Both the position numbers and the translations under genes were made by a program. From positions 124,001 through 188,000 of the forward strand of contig NZ_MZGS01000028.1 of assembly GCF_003111625.1 (NCBI RefSeq): a stretch of 64,000 nt of DNA, read 5' to 3'. This DNA is from Methanobrevibacter thaueri (GTDB lineage Archaea > Methanobacteriota > Methanobacteria > Methanobacteriales > Methanobacteriaceae). Below, in pieces: positions 10,136-19,508 of the stretch; position 1 is the stretch's first letter, and each line of letters starts with the position of its first letter. The notes beneath the pieces are model-generated. The model did no database searches. It saw nothing but the letters and a program-made list of their open reading frames with translations, and was not told where the DNA came from.

Positions 10136-11880
10136 ATATTGTATTTTTGCAAGAGTAAAATCTCTTCGGTAGAGACTTTTCCACCTTGTTTGAATTTTTC
10201 AAAGATTTCTTGAGCTCTTTGTCTTTCTTCACGGTTTTTGTTGGAACCGGAAGATCCTTTGTTATCGGATTTTCTGCGTTTAGGTTTGTTGGAACCTAAC
10301 TTCTTGTTGATAACATGGATGTCACTTAAGATTGCTTTGAATTCTTCGTGTTTTTCGGATGCATTTCTACGTGCTTCGATGAATTTTTTGTGTGCTTCAT
10401 CAGCTGCGGTTCTAATGTCATCGGTTTTTCTGAAGTATTTAAGCATTTCTTCGTGAGCTGCTTGAGCTTTTTCGGAAAGTTCAATGACTTTTTCGTGTTC
10501 TTCTTCGGAAACTTTCTTGAGTTCTTCAGCTTCGCCTTTAGCTGCTTCATCCTCATGGATTTCCATTAATTGTTTTCTTAAGTCATTAGCGTTTTTAACA
10601 AGTTGGTTTTCTTTCTTGATGTCTAATACACGGGTTTCGATAATCTTATCGATCTTTTTAATCTCGTTTTCAATTTTGATTTTGTTACGTTTACCAGAAT
10701 TCCATTCGAGACTTTTGATTTTTGCATTAGCTTCATTACGAGCTTTTTTAGCTTCTTCAACTTGTTTGTTGATTTCATTACGCTCATTTCTGAATTCAAT
10801 AGCTTTGTTTAAGTTTTCTTTTAAGGATGCGTTTAATTCATCTCTTATTTTACGTTGTTCTCTAGCTGTTTTGTTGAATTCTTCCCTTTCTTCAGCTACT
10901 TTTGCAATTTCAGCTTCTTTTTCATCTTTTTGTTTTCTAACGCCTTCCATGGTGTCAGCGAGAACAAATTCTTCTTTAGGAGCTTCTTCTTCTGCAGCTT
11001 CCTCGGTTGCTTCCTCTTCAGCAACTTCTTCGGTAGCTTCCTCTTCACTAGCTTCTTCTTCGACAGTTTCATCAGCAACTTCTTCTTCAGCTGCTTCTTC
11101 TTCTGCTTCTTCTTCAGCAACTTCTTCGGTAGCCTCTTCTTCGACAGCTTCCTCGGTTGCTTCTTCTTCAGCTGCTTCTGCAACAACTTCTTCTTCGCTA
11201 GCTTCTTCTTCAGTAGCTTCTTCGATTTCGTCTTCTACAGTTTCAGTGGTTAATTGATTAAGGATTTCACATAAGACTTTGCACAAGTCTTTTTCTTCTA
11301 CTACTACATCAGCTATTTCTTTTACGGAATCTTTTGCATTGAATGCAATTCCGCATCCAGCTGATTCAATCATGGAAATGTCGTTAGCGCCATCTCCAAC
11401 AGCAACTACATTTTCTAATGCAATTCCTGCTTTTTCGACATGGTCTTTCAATACGTCCAATTTGTTTCCGGAAACGAGAGGACCAGTCACTTCACCAGTT
11501 AATTTACCATCTTCGACTGTGAAACTATTAGTATAAACTGTGTCAACACCGAGTTTATCTTTAACTTTATCAGCCACTACATCAAAACTACCACTAATGA
11601 TAGCTACATCTACATCTTTTTCTTTTAGACATTTGATGGTTTTGCAAGCACCAGGCATTAATGGAAGTTCATCAGCTAATTTCTCGATATCTTCAATAGA
11701 AGTTCCTTCAAGAAGTTGAACTCTATCTTTAATAGAAGTTTCAAAGTCTATTTCACCTTGCATAGCCTTTTCAGTTATTGCAGCTATGTCATCTTCAACA
11801 TTTGCTAATTTTCCTATCTCATCTATTGCTTCACCATCAATAATAACGTTATCTAAGTCAAATACTACAAGTTCAATCAA
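10129..11880 (-). CDS. serB: Phosphoserine phosphatase-like HAD domain fused to acidic linker and long coiled coil
   Basis: 583 aa if it starts at the TTG 11878-11880, which gives MIELVVFDLDNVIIDG and has GGTGGT 4-5 bases upstream. Residues 1-210 form a HAD phosphatase of the SerB type: DLDN (nucleophile Asp), SGSFD, and VGDGANDISMI. Residues about 213-305 are almost only Glu/Ala/Val/Thr. Residues 308-530 form a charged coiled coil like the archaeal COG1340 proteins, and the tail is basic (KPKRRKSDNK). SerB makes serine from phosphoserine; ordinary SerB ends near 210 residues, so the extra 370 residues imply another role. It follows TBP by 12 bases and is co-transcribed with it. Confidence 0.8.
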   Translation of the reverse strand: MIELVVFDLDNVIIDGEAIDEIGKLANVEDDIAAITEKAMQGEIDFETSIKDRVQLLEGTSIEDIEKLADELPLMPGACKTIKCLKEKDVDVAIISGSFDVVADKVKDKLGVDTVYTNSFTVEDGKLTGEVTGPLVSGNKLDVLKDHVEKAGIALENVVAVGDGANDISMIESAGCGIAFNAKDSVKEIADVVVEEKDLCKVLCEILNQLTTETVEDEIEEATEEEASEEEVVAEAAEEEATEEAVEEEATEEVAEEEAEEEAAEEEVADETVEEEASEEEATEEVAEEEATEEAAEEEAPKEEFVLADTMEGVRKQKDEKEAEIAKVAEEREEFNKTAREQRKIRDELNASLKENLNKAIEFRNERNEINKQVEEAKKARNEANAKIKSLEWNSGKRNKIKIENEIKKIDKIIETRVLDIKKENQLVKNANDLRKQLMEIHEDEAAKGEAEELKKVSEEEHEKVIELSEKAQAAHEEMLKYFRKTDDIRTAADEAHKKFIEARRNASEKHEEFKAILSDIHVINKKLGSNKPKRRKSDNKGSSGSNKNREERQRAQEIFEKFKQGGKVSTEEILLLQKYNIG

Positions 11881-11892
11881 TAATACCACCAA

Positions 11893-12441
11893 TTATATTA
11901 AATCTAGCTCACTTAATCTATCGTAAGCTCTTTCGACGCCTAACTTAGCGTCACTTTTGGTTTTCGCACCGGTACAAACAACTTTACCGGAACCAAATAA
12001 TAATAATACCACTTTAGGGTCAGATAATCTGTATACCAAACCAGGGAATTGTTCCGGTTCGTATTCAGTATCTTCAAGTTCCAAAGCTACTGCTTCTAAA
12101 TTTAATGTGGATTCCAAGTTTGCAGAAGCCACAATGTTTTGAATTTTAATTTCAAACTCTTCAGGAATATCGGTATCCACTGACCTCATCAAATCAACAG
12201 TCTTCTTAATTGCTGTTTTAGAATTGTCAATAGACTTTGCGCCGGTACAAACAAGCTTTCCTGAGCTGAAAATCAATGCTGCAGTCTTAGGATCTTTGAG
12301 TTTAAAAACTAATCCCGGAAACTGTTCACGATTAAAAGTAACATCAGGTTCTAAAGCTGTTTTTACTACGGAAAGGTCAATATCTTTACCAATACTAGCA
12401 GAAGCTACAATGTTTTCAATTTTAATTTCAACATCGGTCAA
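11893..12441 (-). CDS. tbp: TATA-box-binding protein
   Basis: 182 aa from the TTG at 12439-12441 (MTDVEIKIENIVASASI), preceded by GGAGGT. It shows the two-fold symmetric saddle: IENIVASASIGKDIDL and IQNIVASANLESTLNL begin the two repeats, each with a QFPGLV..L.DPK and a FGSGK/FSSGK.VCTGAK element. It binds TATA boxes and recruits TFB and RNA polymerase. The protein is short, without the acidic C-terminal tail of some archaeal TBPs. It is first in a unit with the serB-like gene. Confidence 0.97.
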   Translation of the reverse strand: MTDVEIKIENIVASASIGKDIDLSVVKTALEPDVTFNREQFPGLVFKLKDPKTAALIFSSGKLVCTGAKSIDNSKTAIKKTVDLMRSVDTDIPEEFEIKIQNIVASANLESTLNLEAVALELEDTEYEPEQFPGLVYRLSDPKVVLLLFGSGKVVCTGAKTKSDAKLGVERAYDRLSELDLI

Positions 12442-12799
12442 TTTAAAACCTCCAATCAATTATTAAAAGTAGTAAGTAAAAATTATAGAAAACGAAAAAT
12501 CGATTTAAATTTTTACTAATTAAATATTATATTTAAATAGTATATAAAGGTATGTTTATTTGAAATTTTAACAAAAATTTTAAAAAAATTCAAAATTTTA
12601 AATTTCATCAAAAAAACTTTTTATTTATAAATGAAATTGCAAACAGTATATAGAAAATACTCATTTATAAATGTTACTACATTTAAGTGAAAAAAACAAA
12701 AAAACAAATAAGAATATTAATTTTAGGAAAATCCATTTTCAAAAACTTGAGAAATATATAATAATACATTAATCCAAAAGTTTTAACTAGTTGATTGTC
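12442..12799. other. AT-rich divergent promoter region between tbp and the CYTH gene
   Basis: About 350 bases with no convincing reading frame on either strand. Composition is strongly A+T-rich with several TATA-like stretches; the one near 12530-12547 (AATATTATATTTAAATAG) could serve tbp on the minus strand and the one near 12750-12762 could serve the CYTH gene. No clear operator palindrome was found. Confidence 0.4.
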
Positions 12800-13336
12800 A
12801 TGATAGAAGTAGAAGTCAAAGCGAAAATAAACAGTTTCGAAGAAATCGAAAACAAACTTGAAACACTGGGCGCCGAAAAGAGCAAAACGGAATTCCAAGA
12901 GGACATTTACTTTGCAAGCCCAATAGTCGATTTTGCCCAAACCGATGAGGCATTGAGAATAAGGACCACTGACAATGACATTTTCATAACATACAAGGGT
13001 CCGAAACTCAACGACAAGGCCAAAACAAGAAAAGAGGTCGAGATGAGTATCGAAAGTGCTGCAAAGGCAAAGGATATATTTGAGGAAATCGGCTTCAGGG
13101 AAGTGAGGACCGTGAGAAAGAACCGCCAGTACTACACCTATGAAAACTTTGAAATATCACTGGACGACGTTGAAGGTCTTCCACCATATATGGAAATAGA
13201 AATAGAAATGAAAGACGATGCAGATTACACCGAAGCCCAAGGCAAAATATTTGAGCTGTTTGAGAAATTGGGCATCACAGACGGCTTTGAGAGGACATCA
13301 TATATGGAACTTTTGGAAAATTTAAATAGTATATAA
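12800..13336 (+). CDS. CYTH-domain protein (class IV adenylate cyclase/CyaB-like)
   Basis: 178 aa from the ATG at 12800; an earlier TTG at 12791 is in frame but without support. The N-terminal EVEVKAKI is the ExExK metal/triphosphate motif, followed by the antiparallel beta tunnel strands (EALRIRTTDND, FITYKGPKL, KTRKEVEM) and EIEIEM near the end. CYTH enzymes bind triphosphates; members are adenylate cyclases or thiamine-triphosphatase-like. In archaea the substrate is generally unknown. It stands just upstream of aksA, but the spacing does not prove an operon. Confidence 0.85.
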   Translation: MIEVEVKAKINSFEEIENKLETLGAEKSKTEFQEDIYFASPIVDFAQTDEALRIRTTDNDIFITYKGPKLNDKAKTRKEVEMSIESAAKAKDIFEEIGFREVRTVRKNRQYYTYENFEISLDDVEGLPPYMEIEIEMKDDADYTEAQGKIFELFEKLGITDGFERTSYMELLENLNSI

Positions 13337-13374
13337 TTACTAATATTAAATATTAAATTTAAGAAGTGATAATT

Positions 13375-14538
13375 TTGCAATATTTTATAAGTCATTATAA
13401 CAAGGAATGTGAATTGACATTTCCTGAAGACATTACCATTTATGATACAACATTAAGAGACGGTGAACAGACCCCTGGAGTCTGTTTCAGCTTTGATGAG
13501 AAATTGGAAATCGCAAGAAAACTGGATCAGTTCAAGATACACCAGATTGAAGCGGGTTTTCCTATAGTCTCTGAAAAGGAAAAGGAATCAGTTAAGGCAA
13601 TCGCAAATGAGGGTCTTGACGCAACAATCCTCGGTCTGACCAGGACAAAGACAGAAGACATCGATGCTGCCCTTGACTGTGACGTGGACGGGGTAATCAC
13701 CTTTGTGGGAACATCCGACATCCACCTTGACCACAAGATGCACATCACAAGGCAGGACGCAATCAACCTGTGCGAAACCGCAGTCGACTATGCGAAAGAC
13801 CACGGACTGTTCGTTGCATTCTCAGCAGAGGACGCCACAAGAACCGATATTGAATTCCTGAAACGCATATACGGCAAAGCTGAAGAGTGCGGAGCCGACA
13901 GGGTGCACATTGCAGACACCACAGGTGCAATCACCCCTCAAGGTATTGACTATCTTGTCAAAGAGCTTGTAAAGGACTTGAAGCTTGACCTTGCGGTTCA
14001 CCTTCACAATGACTTCGGTCTTGCGGTAATCAACTCAATCGTCGGAGTCCTTGCAGGTGCAAAAGCCGTTTCAACAACAGTCAACGGAATCGGCGAAAGG
14101 GCCGGTAACGCATCACTCGAAGAGTTAATCATGGCAATAAAAATCCTCTATGGAAAGGACTACGGATTCAAGACAAAATACATCAAGGAACTTTCCGACC
14201 TCGTCTCAAAGGCAAGCGGACTTCCAATCCCTTACAACAAGCCTGTTGTCGGAAACAACGTGTTCAGACACGAATCAGGAATCCACGTCGATGCGGTCAT
14301 CGAGGAACCGTTATGCTACGAGCCATACCTTCCCGAACTTGTCGGACAAAAACGCCAGCTGGTGCTCGGTAAGCATTCAGGCTGCAGGGCAGTAAGGGCA
14401 AAGCTCAACGAATGCGAACTTGACGTTACCGATGACGAGCTTATCGAAATCGTAAGGCAAGTCAAAAAGCAAAGGGAAGAAGGAAAATACATCAACGACA
14501 AGGTTTTCAAGGAAATAGTCAAGAACACCAAGAAATAG
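13375..14538 (+). CDS. aksA: Homocitrate synthase AksA (coenzyme B biosynthesis)
   Basis: 387 aa from a TTG at 13375 (MQYFISHYNKECELTFP), with GAAGTGAT just upstream; a GTG at 13366 would have no site. DTTLRDGEQTPGV (acetyl-CoA/2-oxoacid binding), AGFPIVSEKE, VHLHNDFGLA with metal-binding HxH, and NGIGERAGNA are all present. From family knowledge, GFPIVSE and the GVCF segment match AksA better than LeuA or CimA. AksA condenses acetyl-CoA with 2-oxoglutarate and longer homologues on the way to 2-oxosuberate, precursor of the 7-mercaptoheptanoyl group of coenzyme B. aksD follows 9 bases later. Confidence 0.88.
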   Translation: MQYFISHYNKECELTFPEDITIYDTTLRDGEQTPGVCFSFDEKLEIARKLDQFKIHQIEAGFPIVSEKEKESVKAIANEGLDATILGLTRTKTEDIDAALDCDVDGVITFVGTSDIHLDHKMHITRQDAINLCETAVDYAKDHGLFVAFSAEDATRTDIEFLKRIYGKAEECGADRVHIADTTGAITPQGIDYLVKELVKDLKLDLAVHLHNDFGLAVINSIVGVLAGAKAVSTTVNGIGERAGNASLEELIMAIKILYGKDYGFKTKYIKELSDLVSKASGLPIPYNKPVVGNNVFRHESGIHVDAVIEEPLCYEPYLPELVGQKRQLVLGKHSGCRAVRAKLNECELDVTDDELIEIVRQVKKQREEGKYINDKVFKEIVKNTKK

Positions 14539-14547
14539 GTCATGATC

Positions 14548-15801
14548 ATGAATATCACTGAAAAAATTCTCTCAAAAAAGGCGGGACATGAAGTTACACC
14601 AGGAGAAATAATCGAAATCCCGGTGGACCTTGCAATGTCTCATGACGGAACAAGCCCCCCTGCAATCAAGACATTCGAAAGGATTGCGGAGAAGGTATGG
14701 GACCCTGAAAAGATAGCCATCATATTCGACCACAACGTTCCGGCAAACACAATAGGCTCAGCGGAGTTCCAGAAGGTTTGCCGTGACTTCATAAGCAAGC
14801 AAAATATCACTAAAAACTACATTCACGGCGAAGGAATCTGCCACCAGGTCGTTCCCGAAATGGGACTTGTCGAACCGGGCAAGGTGATTGTGGGTGCCGA
14901 TTCACACACATGTACCTACGGCGCATTCGGAGCATTCTCCACAGGTATGGGAGCAACCGACCTTGCAATGGTCTGGGCAACCGGAAAGACATGGTTCATG
15001 GTTCCGTCCGCAATCAAGATGGAAGTGACCGGTGAGATTAACCAGTATATCGCACCTAAAGACATCATCCTAAACATAATCGGTGAAATCGGAATAGCCG
15101 GGGCAACCTACAAGACAGCGGAGTTCTGCGGAGAGACCATCGAGAACATGGGAGTCGAAGGAAGGGCCACCATGTGTAACATGGCAATCGAAATGGGTGC
15201 CAAAAACGGCATAATGGAACCTAACAGGGAAGTCATCGACTACATCTGCCAGAGAACAGGCAAGAGGGAATCCGAACTGAACATCGTGAAATCGGATGAC
15301 GATGCCGTTTACGAAAAGGAAATGCACTTTGACATCAATGACTTGGAACCGCAGATTGCATGTCCAAACGATGTCGACAACGTCAAGGGAATCTCAAAAA
15401 TCGAGGGAACATCAATCGACCAGTGCCTGATTGGTTCATGCACAAACGGAAGACTGTCAGACCTCAAGGATGCGGCTGAAATCCTCGAAGGAAACAGCAT
15501 CGACGACAGCATCAGACTGTTAATATTACCTGCTTCAAGGGAAATCTATCAGCAGGCAATCCATTTGGGATACATCGACACCTTCATCAACGCAGGAGCA
15601 ATCATCTGCAATCCCGGCTGTGGACCATGCCTTGGAGGACACATGGGAGTGCTTTCAGAAGGCGAATCATGCATATCCACAACCAACAGGAACTTCAAGG
15701 GAAGAATGGGAGATCCTGCCTCATCAGTATACTTATCCAACTCCAAAGTTGTTGCAGCATCTGCACTCACCGGAGTCATAACAAATCCAAAAGACATATA
15801 G
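14548..15801 (+). CDS. aksD: Homoaconitase large subunit AksD (LeuC/HACN family)
   Basis: 417 aa from the ATG at 14548, which is 7 bases after AGGT; an ATG at 14542 lies too close. Aconitase-fold signature with the [4Fe-4S] ligands: GSCTNGR (near residue 294) and NPGCGPCLGG near 355. VGADSHTCTYGAFG is also typical. It dehydrates and rehydrates homocitrate and its longer homologues with the small subunit AksE, which is not in this window. The protein family alone could equally be 3-isopropylmalate dehydratase; direct linkage to aksA favours the coenzyme B pathway. Confidence 0.85.
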   Translation: MNITEKILSKKAGHEVTPGEIIEIPVDLAMSHDGTSPPAIKTFERIAEKVWDPEKIAIIFDHNVPANTIGSAEFQKVCRDFISKQNITKNYIHGEGICHQVVPEMGLVEPGKVIVGADSHTCTYGAFGAFSTGMGATDLAMVWATGKTWFMVPSAIKMEVTGEINQYIAPKDIILNIIGEIGIAGATYKTAEFCGETIENMGVEGRATMCNMAIEMGAKNGIMEPNREVIDYICQRTGKRESELNIVKSDDDAVYEKEMHFDINDLEPQIACPNDVDNVKGISKIEGTSIDQCLIGSCTNGRLSDLKDAAEILEGNSIDDSIRLLILPASREIYQQAIHLGYIDTFINAGAIICNPGCGPCLGGHMGVLSEGESCISTTNRNFKGRMGDPASSVYLSNSKVVAASALTGVITNPKDI

Positions 15802-15810
15802 GTGTTTTAA

Positions 15811-16374
15811 ATGGCACAAGACAAAAACGAAGCAAACAAACGGCTTATTGAGAAAATGAACGACCTTGAAGATGATTACGGTCAGAAATTTTCCAATACA
15901 CAGAAAATACTGTTAACCACAGACGGATCAATAACAGCGATTTTAGATGTCCTATACGGGAAAATCGAACTGGACACACTTGACCAGCATCTCGAGGATG
16001 CTGATGCGGAACATGCAAAGCTGGTAAACGTCAATGAGGGTGATGAGATCAACTTCAGGGAAGTCCTGATGCATAAGGGTGAGCAGCCATTGATATATGC
16101 AATCTCACACGTTCCATTGGGACGCTGCTCAAAGGAAGTCTGCAATGACCTGCTCCGGGCGGACATCCCAATCGGAAGGATTTTAAAGAATTACCACATC
16201 GAATCAAGAAGGGAAGTCAACAACATCTTCATCGAAAAGCCAAACGACAAGCTGAAAGAGCTCTTCGGCACGGATGAGGATTTCCTGGCACGTGACTATG
16301 TCATCATAAACAACGATGAGATACTTATGTGGATTAAGGAAATGTTCCCTGTAAGCTATTTTGCAGAGATATAG
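15811..16374 (+). CDS. Chorismate pyruvate-lyase family protein (DUF98)
   Basis: 187 aa. The family core is visible in QKILLTTDGSITAILDVL (residues 27-44), GEQPLIYAISHVPL and IGRILKNYHIESRREV. Homologues in methanogens cleave chorismate to 4-hydroxybenzoate and pyruvate; 4-hydroxybenzoate is the aryl precursor of methanopterin, the C1 carrier. The start ATG has AGGTG upstream, 9 bases after aksD, so it sits in the aksA-aksD unit, placing genes for two methanogenic cofactors in one operon. No signal peptide or membrane segment. Confidence 0.8.
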   Translation: MAQDKNEANKRLIEKMNDLEDDYGQKFSNTQKILLTTDGSITAILDVLYGKIELDTLDQHLEDADAEHAKLVNVNEGDEINFREVLMHKGEQPLIYAISHVPLGRCSKEVCNDLLRADIPIGRILKNYHIESRREVNNIFIEKPNDKLKELFGTDEDFLARDYVIINNDEILMWIKEMFPVSYFAEI

Positions 16375-16383
16375 GTGAATAAA

Positions 16384-17367
16384 ATGGGCGTAAAATTAAA
16401 GGATATAGTTGAACCGGAATCAATAAGCTTCAAGGACTTGGAGGGAAGGGTAGTGTCAATAGACGCATTCAACACTCTTTACCAGTTCCTGTCAACCATA
16501 AGGCAAAGGGACGGAAGGCCACTGACAGACGAGCACGGCAACGTTACCTCACACTTAAGTGGAATACTCTACCGTAACTCCTCAATGATTGAAAAGGACA
16601 TTAAACCTATCTATATCTTTGATGGAAAAGCCCCTGAACTCAAAAGCGAAACCCAGGCCAAAAGGCGAGAGGTTAGGGATGAGGCTGAACAAATCTATAA
16701 GGAAGCCCTGAAAGCCGGAGACACCGAAAAGGCCCGCAAGTTTGCAATGAGATCATCAAAACTGTCACCGGAAATAATCGAATCATCCAAAAAGCTATTG
16801 ACCCTTATGGGAATTCCATATGTCGAGGCCAAAGGCGAAGGTGAAGCGCAAGCCGCATACCTGGTGGCAAATGGAGACGCATATGCAGTGGCATCACAGG
16901 ATTACGATTGTCTGATGTTTGGCGCCAAAAGGGTTGTGAGAAACCTTGCGGTAAGCTCAAACCTTGGAGACCTTGAATTCTACCAGCTGGACAAGGTGCT
17001 AAGGCAATTGAACGTGACCCGTGAGGAGCTTGTTGACATGGGAATCCTGATAGGAACCGACTTCTGTGAAGGCCTTAAGGGAGTGGGTGCAAAAACCGCA
17101 CTTAAATTGGCCCACAACGGACAACTGAAAGAAAAAATAGCTGAACTTCAAAAGGAATCCACACATGACCTTGATGAAGTGAGAGACATATTCCTGAAGC
17201 ATAACGTCAACACCGACTACAAAATCAAATGGGAAAAGCCTGACAAGGACAAGCTAATTGAATTCATGTGCTATGAGCATGGTTTTTCAGTTGAACGTGT
17301 CAGCAGAGCCAGTGACAGGCTTAAGAACTTGAATTCATCACAGGGAAGCCTTGATGCATGGTTCTAA
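16384..17367 (+). CDS. fen: Flap endonuclease 1
   Basis: 327 aa from the ATG at 16384 (MGVKLKDIVEPESISF), with AGGTGA upstream and the stop of the preceding gene 10 bases away. The N nuclease domain holds SIDAFNTLYQFL and IYIFDGKAPELK; the I domain holds EAKGEGEAQAAYL and SQDYDCLMFGA, supplying metal-binding acidic residues; a helix-hairpin-helix follows (GTDFCEGLKGVGAKTALKL). The C-terminus QGSLDAWF is a PCNA-interacting (PIP) box. It cleaves 5' flaps in Okazaki fragment processing and repair. Confidence 0.97.
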   Translation: MGVKLKDIVEPESISFKDLEGRVVSIDAFNTLYQFLSTIRQRDGRPLTDEHGNVTSHLSGILYRNSSMIEKDIKPIYIFDGKAPELKSETQAKRREVRDEAEQIYKEALKAGDTEKARKFAMRSSKLSPEIIESSKKLLTLMGIPYVEAKGEGEAQAAYLVANGDAYAVASQDYDCLMFGAKRVVRNLAVSSNLGDLEFYQLDKVLRQLNVTREELVDMGILIGTDFCEGLKGVGAKTALKLAHNGQLKEKIAELQKESTHDLDEVRDIFLKHNVNTDYKIKWEKPDKDKLIEFMCYEHGFSVERVSRASDRLKNLNSSQGSLDAWF

Positions 17368-17415
17368 CATTAAAACCAAACTAAATACCCTAATTTTTAG
17401 AATAAAGGATTTGCT

Positions 17416-18066
17416 TTAATAAGGAGGGAAATCTTCACCGAAAACTTTTCTTGCATACTCAACCGCCAAAGCAACCTGATCGGCATAATCAATCAGCATC
17501 TGCCTTTCAAAATAATCACGTGATGGAGACTTTAAAATTAGCTTAAGCAAATCTTCATAGGTCTTTACTGCCAAATCCTTATTGAAATCATATTTCTCAA
17601 CGATTTCAGGAGTCAATTTCTCAAAACATGGAAATTCAAGTGTCTTGCATACAGTCTCGGTTGAAAAATAGGTCATGCGTATCAAAGGAGATACTGAGGA
17701 CACTAAAACATGATTTCCGAGCTTTATCAATGGAGGAATTCCAGTCTTTCTGTAACGTTCCATTGATGTCAGCTTCTCATAGTTCTTAAGGTTATAGCAG
17801 TGAAGCTCCGTGTAGAAATCAGGCTGGAAATAGTTGATCAGATCAAGAATCTTCAATCCCAATTCGCTTTCATAGTATTCCTTTTTTATGGTTGAGATAT
17901 AAGGTGTCTTGTCGAAGTTATAAAAGTAGAACTGTCCTAGGGACAAATCGCTGTCTTTAATTCTTTTAATGAACTTTAAGGATGTCAATCCCTCATTGCC
18001 GTGGACCCCTCCAATAAACAGTTTAGTGGGTCCCTTGCCATTGTCAATGTATCTGAAATATGACAT
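17416..18066 (-). CDS. DUF2119-like protein with carboxypeptidase-like metal site
   Basis: 216 aa. IGGVHGNEGL at residues 18-27 has the HxxE zinc-ligand spacing of M14/succinylglutamate desuccinylase-type metallopeptidases, and FYTELHCYN near 104-112 could supply the third ligand (TELH). This suggests a hydrolase acting on an amide or small peptide. I believe the family is DUF2119, found in methanogens, but the substrate is unknown. It lies between convergent fen and ahcY, 27 bases upstream-side of the ahcY stop, and transcription from it runs toward fen. Confidence 0.6.
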   Translation of the reverse strand: MSYFRYIDNGKGPTKLFIGGVHGNEGLTSLKFIKRIKDSDLSLGQFYFYNFDKTPYISTIKKEYYESELGLKILDLINYFQPDFYTELHCYNLKNYEKLTSMERYRKTGIPPLIKLGNHVLVSSVSPLIRMTYFSTETVCKTLEFPCFEKLTPEIVEKYDFNKDLAVKTYEDLLKLILKSPSRDYFERQMLIDYADQVALAVEYARKVFGEDFPPY

Positions 18067-18105
18067 GAAAAAAAAGAAGAGTTGGAAGGAAACCTATGTT
18101 CCTTC
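18067..18105 (-). terminator. Stop-embedded hairpin terminator of ahcY
   Basis: Stem GAAGGAA (18085-18091) with TTCCTTC (18099-18105), 7-base loop holding the stop codon at 18094-18096. A T-rich run (complement of 18068-18080) follows on the minus strand and overlaps the start of the DUF2119-like gene. Confidence 0.65.
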
Positions 18106-19344
18106 TTGCCAATTTGCCAAATAGTCTTTCTGTTTTTGGGTTAATGAATCGATTTCAATGCCCATTGCATTCAATTTCATGCTTGCCACATTGTAGTCGA
18201 TTTCATCAGGCGCTTTGGTCACGCCAACAGGTAAATCGTTTTCCAAGATGTGTTTTGCGGACAATGCCTGTACTGCAAAACTCATGTCCATGATTTCGGC
18301 AGGGTGTCCTTGTCCACGTGCTGCGGATAGGTTTACCAAACGGCCATCGGCTAAAAGATAAATCTTACGTCCGTCCTTGGTGGTGAACTCCTCGATACTT
18401 TCACGTACCTCTTTCACTTCGGTTGAAATAGCTTCAAGGTCTGGCCTGTTGATTTCAACGTTGAAGTGTCCGGAGTTTGCAAGCATACATCCGTCTTTCA
18501 TGTACTTGAAGTCATCGCCGCAGATGATGTCTGCATTTCCTGTAACGGTAATGATTAAGTCAGCCTGTTTGACAGCTTCGCGAATGGTCATTACTCTGTA
18601 TCCGTCCATTCTTGCTTCCAATGCTCTGATTGGGTCGACTTCTGTTACGATTACATCAGCACCAAGACCTGCTGCTCTTAAAGCAAGTCCTCTTCCACAC
18701 CATCCGTATCCGCATACTACAACAGTTTTTCCTGCAATAACCATGTTGGTTGTTCCCATGATTGCGTCGAAACTTGATTGCCCGGTTCCGTAACGGTTGT
18801 CAAATAGGTATTTTGTGTAAGCGTCATTTACTGCGATAACAGGGAATTTCAATGCGCCGTCAGCATGCATTGCTTGTAACCTGTGAACACCGGTTGTGGT
18901 CTCTTCACATGCACCTTTAATGTGGCTTAACAATTCCTTTCTTTCATTGTGAAGCACCATGATCATGTCTGCTCCGTCGTCAATGATAATGTCAGGCTTG
19001 TGGTCAAGTACCATGTTGATGGTCTGATAGTATTCTTCGTCGTCCTGTTCTCTCCAACCGTAAACGTTCAAACCTAAATCGGCTGCCCCTGCAACTGCAT
19101 CGTCGTGTGTGGATAGCGGGTTGCATCCGGTCATTGCAACTTCTGCCCCACCGGCCATCAATGTCAAACCTAAATTGATGGTTTTAGGTTCCAAGTGCAA
19201 ACATGACCCGATTGTTATTCCTTTGAATGGTTGGGTCTCTAAGTATTCTGCTTTGATGTGTTCTAAAACAGGCATGTGTTTTTGAACCCATTCGATTTTT
19301 CTTACACCTTCAGGTGCTAGTGACATGTCTTTTACTTTGCTCAT
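18094..19344 (-). CDS. ahcY: Adenosylhomocysteinase family protein (SAH/S-inosylhomocysteine hydrolase)
   Basis: 416 aa. NAD-binding VVCGYGWCGRGLALRAAGLG, the substrate region TGCNPLSTHDDAVA, GVHRLQAM and LADGRLVNLSAARGQGHP are diagnostic. The enzyme splits the by-product of methyl transfer to homocysteine and a nucleoside. In methanogens the homologue has been reported to prefer S-inosylhomocysteine, made by a separate deaminase, so the exact substrate here should not be assumed. The gene is monocistronic by its hairpin end and faces the tRNA gene with a 164-base gap. Confidence 0.95.
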   Translation of the reverse strand: MSKVKDMSLAPEGVRKIEWVQKHMPVLEHIKAEYLETQPFKGITIGSCLHLEPKTINLGLTLMAGGAEVAMTGCNPLSTHDDAVAGAADLGLNVYGWREQDDEEYYQTINMVLDHKPDIIIDDGADMIMVLHNERKELLSHIKGACEETTTGVHRLQAMHADGALKFPVIAVNDAYTKYLFDNRYGTGQSSFDAIMGTTNMVIAGKTVVVCGYGWCGRGLALRAAGLGADVIVTEVDPIRALEARMDGYRVMTIREAVKQADLIITVTGNADIICGDDFKYMKDGCMLANSGHFNVEINRPDLEAISTEVKEVRESIEEFTTKDGRKIYLLADGRLVNLSAARGQGHPAEIMDMSFAVQALSAKHILENDLPVGVTKAPDEIDYNVASMKLNAMGIEIDSLTQKQKDYLANWQEGT

Positions 19345-19508
19345 AATATCATCATTAATTGTTTAATTAAATAGATTTTTGAATTTGAATGTTATTAAAT
19401 ATTACCTTTTTACTATTAATATTTTATAAATTATTGAAAATTCGACAAAAAATGCCATTAAAGCAAAAACTTTAAATGTAATGATTAAAATATATATATT
19501 TGTTAGAT

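Noticed and set aside
10484-11257. Long Ser-rich frame (257 codons) opposite the serB-like gene
   Set aside because: It is antisense to the Glu/Ala linker and coiled coil; its Ser/Ala composition is produced by the complementary codons. No ribosome site.
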